From Pedococcus sp. (lineage in GTDB: Bacteria; Actinomycetota; Actinomycetes; Actinomycetales; Dermatophilaceae), in the NCBI GenBank assembly GCA_025936615.1, contig JAICSZ010000033.1, positions 1-10,618 of the forward strand: 10,618 nt of DNA. The letters run 5' to 3'. Position numbers and translations under genes: made by a program. Shown here one piece after another: positions 6,963-10,618 of this stretch. Within the stretch, counting starts at the first letter, position 1; the number at the start of each line of letters is the position of its first letter. The notes below the pieces were generated by a model. It saw only the letters and a program-made list of their open reading frames with translations, was not told the DNA's origin and made no database searches.

Positions 6963-6969
6963 TGCCGCG
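6959..6969 (+). repeat. GGTATGCCGCG word, copy 3
   Basis: Exact match to 864-874 and 1968-1978. Here it lies between the regulator start and its palindrome, overlapping the candidate -10 box. Its left flank (CCAC) resembles that of copy 1. Confidence 0.5.
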
Positions 6970-6987
6970 GGGTCGGGGACGGCGCGC

Positions 6988-7008
6988 AGGTTCGCCGAGG
7001 GCGAACCT
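6988..7008. promoter_or_regulatory. ClgR/PopR-type operator palindrome
   Basis: A perfect inverted repeat with 9-base arms, AGGTTCGCC (6988-6996) and GGCGAACCT (7000-7008), around the spacer gag. Its GTTCGC..GCGAAC core matches the operator type I recall for actinobacterial ClgR and PopR. It lies 39-59 bases upstream of the regulator start and is the best dyad in the window apart from the terminator. A terminator is unlikely because it sits between a gene end and a promoter with no T-tract. Confidence 0.75.
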
Positions 7009-7051
7009 TTCCTACGCGGCACACGGTCGTTGGGGCGACGGGGCGCGCAGG

Positions 7052-7453
7052 CTACTGCTGGGTGACGTTGCCGCGGACCCACTCGACGATCTCGGTCGTC
7101 GTGGCGCCCGGGGTGAACACCTTGGCGACGCCGAGCTTCTGGAGCTCGGGGAGGTCGGCCTCGGGGATGATCCCGCCGCCGAAGACGACGATGTCGGCGG
7201 CGTCGCGCTGCTTGAGCAGGTCCATGACCTTGGCGAACAGGGTCAGGTGCGCCCCGGAGAGCACGGACAGGCCCACGGCGTCGGCGTCCTCCTGGATGGC
7301 TGCCTCGACGATCTGCTCCGGCGTCTGGTGCAGACCCGTGTAGACGACCTCCATGCCTGCGTCGCGCAGGGCGCGGGCCACAACCTTGGCACCGCGGTCG
7401 TGACCGTCGAGACCCGGCTTGGCGACGACGACGCGCAGGGGGGAGTCAGCCAT
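7052..7453 (-). CDS. Stand-alone cobalamin (B12)-binding domain protein
   Basis: A 133-residue protein consisting only of a B12-binding Rossmann-like domain of the methylmalonyl-CoA mutase C-terminal class. The DxHxxG signature is GLDGHDRG, with Asp16, His18 (lower axial ligand to cobalt) and Gly21. It is followed by GLSVLSGAH (Ser63 and Leu65 of the SxL motif) and VFGGGIIP (Gly92-Gly94). There is no catalytic TIM-barrel domain, so it must act with a separate large subunit or as a B12 carrier or sensor. Full mutases turn methylmalonyl-CoA into succinyl-CoA, the substrate of SucCD encoded at the left edge. That link is suggestive, but which partner it serves is unknown. ATG at 7451-7453 has no ribosome binding site; TAGTCT lies 6 bases upstream. 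It lies upstream of the regulator on the same strand, 102 bases apart. Confidence 0.92.
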   Translation of the reverse strand: MADSPLRVVVAKPGLDGHDRGAKVVARALRDAGMEVVYTGLHQTPEQIVEAAIQEDADAVGLSVLSGAHLTLFAKVMDLLKQRDAADIVVFGGGIIPEADLPELQKLGVAKVFTPGATTTEIVEWVRGNVTQQ

Positions 7454-7459
7454 GGGCGC

Positions 7460-7465
7460 AGACTA
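7460..7465 (-). promoter_or_regulatory. Candidate -10 box (leaderless) of the B12-binding gene
   Basis: TAGTCT on the minus strand with 6 bases to the ATG and no Shine-Dalgarno sequence between. No clear -35 hexamer. The region is shared with the divergent lipase-like gene. Confidence 0.35.
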
Positions 7466-7527
7466 GTCCACCCGCGGGACACGCCGGATCGTGACCTCGA
7501 ACACCTGCCACCTGCCACGACAGCCGC

Positions 7528-7533
7528 TAGGTT
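7528..7533 (+). promoter_or_regulatory. Candidate -10 box of the lipase-like gene
   Basis: TAGGTT lies 9 bases before the ATG at 7543. GGAGG also occurs but only 2 bases from the ATG, too close for normal use. Either the transcript is leaderless or the true start is further downstream. Confidence 0.3.
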
Positions 7534-7542
7534 CTGGAGGTC

Positions 7543-8529
7543 ATGTCGCAGGGCGCCCCGCACTCTCGCCGGCAGGCTGCACCGCCGCGGCCCTCGCCGA
7601 GCGGCCGCACGCGCCCGCTCCGAGCCGTCGCCAGGGCCGCAGCCCGGCTCCGCTCCACCACCACCGCCGCCGGTGACGTCGTCGGTGGCGCAGCACGCGC
7701 CCTGGCCACCCCTACCGGCGCAGTGGGGGCGGCCGTCGAGGCCGTGTGGCTGACCACGCACCTCGCGCTCTACCCGTGGGGCCTGGTCGGCCGGCACAGC
7801 CGCGGCGCGGAGCTGGGGTACCGCGTCGAGCACCTGCCACCGGTGCAGCGCGGGCTGCTGATCTCGGACGTCGAGGCCGCGGGCACGCCGATCCTGCTGG
7901 TCCACGGCATGGTCGACAACCGTTCGATCTTCACCCTGCTGCGGCTGGGGCTGCGGCGGCGCGGGTTCGGCCGGGTGAGCACGATGAACTACTCGCCGCT
8001 GACGGGCGACGTGCGCGTGGCCGCTGCCCAGCTCGCCGAGCAGGTCGAGGCGCTGGTCGCCGAGACCGGCTACGAGCGCGTCCACGTGGTGGGCCACTCG
8101 ATGGGCGGACTCATCGCGCGCTACTACGTGACCCGGCTCGGGGGCGACGAACGCGTGCACACGCTGGTCACCTTGGGCACGCCCCACCAGGGAACCTACG
8201 CGGCCTACGGCTGGCACAACGGGCTCACACGGCAGCTGCGGCCGGGCAGCGCCCTGATGCGCGAGCTCGACCAGCCGGCGCCGGGGTGCCGCACCCGGTT
8301 CCTCGTGTACTGGTCGGACCTGGACCAGATGGTGTTCCCCCAGCGGAACGCCGCCCTGGTGCACCCCGACCTGAGTGTGCGCAACGTGGACCTCCACGGC
8401 GTGGGGCACATGTCGTTGCCCATCGTCGGCAGCGTGGTGCACGGGATCTCCTCCACGCTGGCGCACCTGGACTCGGAGGGCCACACGCTGACGCCAGGGG
8501 TCACCGAGCTGAGACGACGCCGGCAGTGA
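7543..8529 (+). CDS. Lipase/esterase-like alpha/beta hydrolase
   Basis: A 328-residue serine hydrolase of the lipase class 2/PGAP1-like group. Residues 1-40 are rich in Arg, Pro and Ala with no clear signal peptide; 45-80 are hydrophobic and amphipathic and may associate with the membrane. The hydrolase core has PILLVHGMVDN (116-126, oxyanion loop), VVGHSMGGL with nucleophile Ser186, YVTRLGGDERVHTLVTLGTPHQGT (typical lipase segment after the nucleophile), SDLDQMVFP with probable acid Asp261, and HGVGHMSLP with His289. All three catalytic residues are in the expected order. Substrates are unknown; short or medium acyl esters are the family expectation. It diverges from the B12-binding gene across 89 bases and is followed by 128 non-coding bases before the M23 gene. 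The start is uncertain. Confidence 0.88.
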   Translation: MSQGAPHSRRQAAPPRPSPSGRTRPLRAVARAAARLRSTTTAAGDVVGGAARALATPTGAVGAAVEAVWLTTHLALYPWGLVGRHSRGAELGYRVEHLPPVQRGLLISDVEAAGTPILLVHGMVDNRSIFTLLRLGLRRRGFGRVSTMNYSPLTGDVRVAAAQLAEQVEALVAETGYERVHVVGHSMGGLIARYYVTRLGGDERVHTLVTLGTPHQGTYAAYGWHNGLTRQLRPGSALMRELDQPAPGCRTRFLVYWSDLDQMVFPQRNAALVHPDLSVRNVDLHGVGHMSLPIVGSVVHGISSTLAHLDSEGHTLTPGVTELRRRRQ

Positions 8530-8588
8530 TCCTCCTCACACGCGTTGGCGCTGCCCCCTTCCCCGACACACCGACCTCCTAACCGCAT

Positions 8589-8617
8589 TTTGCATAACGA
8601 AGAGGTCACGCTACCGT
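8589..8617 (+). promoter_or_regulatory. Candidate promoter of the M23 peptidase gene
   Basis: TTTGCA (8589-8594) and TACCGT (8612-8617), 17 bases apart, form the best -35/-10 pair I see, in a locally AT-rich patch. Between the boxes lie TAACG (8595-8599) and GTCACG (8605-8610), whose T residues are 11 bases apart; this resembles the direct-repeat layout of MtrA sites upstream of actinobacterial wall hydrolases. The leader would be about 35 bases. Confidence 0.45.
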
Positions 8618-8657
8618 CGACGAGCCCCGTGTCCCCCCGCACGAACGGTTTTCCCCT

Positions 8658-9446
8658 GTGAGCTCACCCTCCTACGAGGGGCGTCACCGCCCCCCGGGCC
8701 GCCATCGCGGCCCCAAGAAGGGACCCCGCTTTCCGGCAGTGCTCAAGAGCGGCTACCTGCTGCCCAGCGCTGCCGCGGCTGCCCTCGTCGTCACCGCCAC
8801 CGGTGCCACGGTCGCGCAGTCGCCCACACTCCACCTCGACCTGACCGGCTCGGCCGCGTCGGCGAAGACGCAGGACTCCGCAGCTCTCGAGTTCGGCCGC
8901 GTGGAGGCCCAGCAGCAGCGCGACGTGCAGCGCAGCGCCGCACAGGCGCGAGTGCTCGAGGCTCAGCAGATCGCCCGCAGCGCCGAGCGCACGGCCCTCG
9001 CCAAGAAGGCTGCCAAGGCCGCCGCAGCGAAGAAGGCGGAGGAGGCCCGCAAGGCCAGCCAGAATTGGGTCATGCCGATCAAGGGGGCCGTGTTCACCTC
9101 CGGCTTCGGGTGGCGCTGGGGCCGCATGCACCAAGGTGACGACTTCGGAACCCCGGTCGGCACGCCGCTGGCCGCCATGTCCACCGGCAAGGTCACCTTC
9201 GCCGGCTGGGAGGGCGGCTACGGCAACAAGCTCGAGATCACCTACTGGGATGGCACCGTCTCGGTGTTCGGCCACATGAGCCAGATCGCCACGAGCGTCG
9301 GTCAGTCAGTGGCCCCCGGCGACATCGTGGGCTACTCGGGCAACACCGGCCACTCGACCGGTCCGCACCTGCACCTGGAGATCCACCCAGACGGCGGCGC
9401 CGCGATCGACCCGGCCCCCTGGCTGCGCGCCCACCACCTTCAGTAG
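8658..9446 (+). CDS. Membrane-anchored M23 (LytM-type) peptidase
   Basis: A 262-residue cell-wall endopeptidase-like protein. A basic cytoplasmic N-terminus (1-32, many His/Arg/Lys) is followed by one transmembrane or uncleaved signal segment (33-53). A charged Ala-rich helical coiled coil (about 80-134) then leads to a C-terminal M23 domain (138-258). The zinc site is complete: MHQGDD with His158 and Asp162, and PHLHLE with His239. His206 in FGHM and His237 are the catalytic histidines. GTPVGTPL and GYSGNTGHSTGPH are family signatures. With all ligands present it should be active on peptidoglycan cross-bridges, unlike degenerate LytM regulators. GTG at 8658 is the chosen start; no Shine-Dalgarno sequence is visible. 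It converges on pcrA. Confidence 0.92.
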   Translation: MSSPSYEGRHRPPGRHRGPKKGPRFPAVLKSGYLLPSAAAAALVVTATGATVAQSPTLHLDLTGSAASAKTQDSAALEFGRVEAQQQRDVQRSAAQARVLEAQQIARSAERTALAKKAAKAAAAKKAEEARKASQNWVMPIKGAVFTSGFGWRWGRMHQGDDFGTPVGTPLAAMSTGKVTFAGWEGGYGNKLEITYWDGTVSVFGHMSQIATSVGQSVAPGDIVGYSGNTGHSTGPHLHLEIHPDGGAAIDPAPWLRAHHLQ

Positions 9447-9450
9447 GACG

Positions 9451-9477
9451 GGCCCGCGCGGCAGCGCGCCACAGCCT
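9451..9477. terminator. Possible shared terminator between convergent genes
   Basis: GCGCG-gcag-CGCGC (9456-9469), extended by GGC (9451-9453) and GCC (9475-9477) across an internal loop, lies just after the M23 stop and before the pcrA stop. There is no T-tract on either strand. Confidence 0.4.
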
Positions 9478-9523
9478 GCCCGCGCAGCTTCTCGCCACGG
9501 CGCCTCGGGCTCAAACTCCTCGG

Positions 9524-10618
9524 CTAGAGCTTCTCGAGGGGGGCGTAGCGCAGCAGGAACCGCTTGACCCCGGTGTCACCCCCGAAGTCGACGTGCGCCT
9601 GGGTCTTGTCGCCCTCCCCCTCGGTCTTGACGACCGTGCCCATGCCGTAGCTGTCGTGGGTGACCTTGTCGCCGGCGTGCAGGGCGATGAGCGGGCGGTT
9701 GCCGGGTGAGCGCACCCCGGGACGGGCGGCGAGACGAGCCACGGCCGGCGTCGACGGCCGGCGAGCCGTGGTGGCCGCCTCCGCCCGCCGCCAGTCCAGG
9801 AGCGGCTCGGGGATCTCGTCGAGGAACCGGCTGGCCGGGTTGTACTGCGGAGCACCCCACGCGGACCGCACCGCCGCCCGCGACACGTGCAGACGCTCCC
9901 GGGCCCGGGTGATGCCGACGTAGGCCAGTCGACGCTCCTCCTCCAGCTCCTTGGGGTCCGCGAGGGAGCGCAGGTGCGGGAAGGTGCCGTCCTCCATGCC
10001 GGTGAGGAACACGACGGGGAACTCGAGGCCCTTGGCGGTGTGCAGCGTCATGAGCGTCACGACGCCCTGGTCGGCCGCCTCGTCGTTGTCGGGGATCTCG
10101 TCAGCGTCCGCGACCAGCGAGACCTGCTCGAGGAAGTCCTCGAGCGAGGCCACCTCGCCGGTCTCCGCACGCGTCTCGTCGAACTCCTGCGCGACGGCCA
10201 CGAGCTCGGCGAGGTTCTCGACCCGCGTCTCGTCCTGCGGGTCGCGGGAGGCGCGGAGCTCCTTGAGGTAGCCGGACTTCTCGATGACCGCCTCCAGCAG
10301 GGCGCCGACGCCCTGCTCGTCGTCCTCGTGGATGCGGCCCAGCTCCTCGAGCAGCCCGGTGAAGCCCTTGATCGCGGCGACGGAGCGGGTTGCGATCCCC
10401 GGCGCGTCCTCGGGCCTGCCCAGGGCCGCGATGAACGGGATGCGCTCCCGCTCCGCGAGCGCCGCGACGCAGGCCTCCGCCCGGTCTCCGATCCCACGCT
10501 TGGGCACGTTGATGATGCGCCGCAGGTTGACCGTGTCTGCGGGGTTGGAGATGACGCGCAGGTAGGCGAGCGCGTCCTTGACCTCGCGCCGCTCGTAGAA
10601 CCGGGTACCGCCGACGAC
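9524..10618 (-). CDS. pcrA: UvrD/PcrA-family ATP-dependent DNA helicase, C-terminal part
   Basis: The last 364 residues of a superfamily 1A 3'-5' DNA helicase that acts in nucleotide-excision repair, replication restart and clearing of RecA or stalled RNA polymerase. The N-terminus, with the Walker A motif, lies beyond the right edge. Visible parts: GGTRFYERREVKDALAYLRVI (motif IV region, residues 3-23), the 2B domain, VTLMTLHTAKGLEFPVVFLTGMEDGTFPH (motif V, about 187-215) and EEERRLAYVGITRARERL (motif VI, about 226-243). The final 59 residues (HAGDKVTHDSYGMGTVVKTEG..) form the Tudor-like C-terminal domain that contacts RNA polymerase in PcrA/UvrD. No frameshift is seen. Mycobacterial orthologues are called UvrD1. 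Confidence 0.96.
   Translation of the reverse strand, partial: VVGGTRFYERREVKDALAYLRVISNPADTVNLRRIINVPKRGIGDRAEACVAALAERERIPFIAALGRPEDAPGIATRSVAAIKGFTGLLEELGRIHEDDEQGVGALLEAVIEKSGYLKELRASRDPQDETRVENLAELVAVAQEFDETRAETGEVASLEDFLEQVSLVADADEIPDNDEAADQGVVTLMTLHTAKGLEFPVVFLTGMEDGTFPHLRSLADPKELEEERRLAYVGITRARERLHVSRAAVRSAWGAPQYNPASRFLDEIPEPLLDWRRAEAATTARRPSTPAVARLAARPGVRSPGNRPLIALHAGDKVTHDSYGMGTVVKTEGEGDKTQAHVDFGGDTGVKRFLLRYAPLEKL

Noticed and set aside
7243..8484. A 413-codon minus-strand open frame antisense to the lipase-like gene
   Set aside because: Opposite to a well-supported alpha/beta hydrolase; no motif and atypical composition.
8530..8657. A c-di-AMP (ydaO-type) riboswitch upstream of the M23 peptidase
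   Set aside because: Such riboswitches occur before actinobacterial wall-hydrolase genes, but the leader here is about 35 bases and the whole gap only 128, too short for that fold, and no matching paired elements are seen.
1..10618. Mobile elements, CRISPR arrays, tRNA or rRNA genes
   Set aside because: No transposase, integrase, terminal inverted repeats with target duplications, regularly spaced repeats, or RNA gene signatures were found on reading both strands.

Overview
The window is a stretch of very GC-rich chromosomal DNA with strongly GC-biased third codon positions. It reads as a free-living high-GC actinobacterium; the Intrasporangiaceae/Nocardioides neighbourhood of Actinomycetota is my inference from gene content, not a proven assignment. 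Coding density is high. No rRNA, tRNA, CRISPR array, transposase, integrase or phage gene is visible.

Layout, left to right: the N-terminal 250 codons of succinyl-CoA synthetase beta (sucC, minus, runs off the left edge); a DUF3048/YerB-type lipoprotein (minus); a divergent small lipoprotein with an emfourin-like segment (plus); a secreted S15/CocE-type serine hydrolase (plus); a DoxX-family membrane protein (plus) closed by a perfect 12-bp-stem terminator; two overlapping clpP paralogues (plus, ATGA overlap); a convergent small XRE regulator of the PopR/ClgR type ending in LAA (minus); a stand-alone cobalamin-binding domain protein (minus); a divergent lipase-like alpha/beta hydrolase (plus); a membrane-anchored M23 peptidase (plus); and the C-terminal 364 residues of the UvrD-family helicase pcrA (minus, runs off the right edge). 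Housekeeping genes (sucC, pcrA) therefore flank a set of envelope, secreted and proteolysis genes.

The most coherent system is the clpP-clpP-regulator module at about 5.3-7.0 kb. It has two complete Ser-His-Asp ClpP subunits in one operon, a regulator carrying a C-terminal Ala-Ala tail of the kind recognised by Clp proteases, and a perfect 9-bp-arm palindrome upstream of the regulator that matches the ClgR/PopR operator type. The architecture matches the known Streptomyces clpP3-clpP4-popR feedback circuit, so it is a probable relative of a described system rather than a new one. Its first ClpP has an unusual, shortened N-terminus.

Two less expected signals came from reading the DNA itself. 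An 11-base word, GGTATGCCGCG, occurs three times on the same strand at intergenic or gene-start positions, with near matches at other gaps. Several genes also have a TANNNT box 6-9 bases before the start codon and a weak or badly placed ribosome binding site, which suggests leaderless transcripts. I do not see a clearly undescribed multi-gene system.
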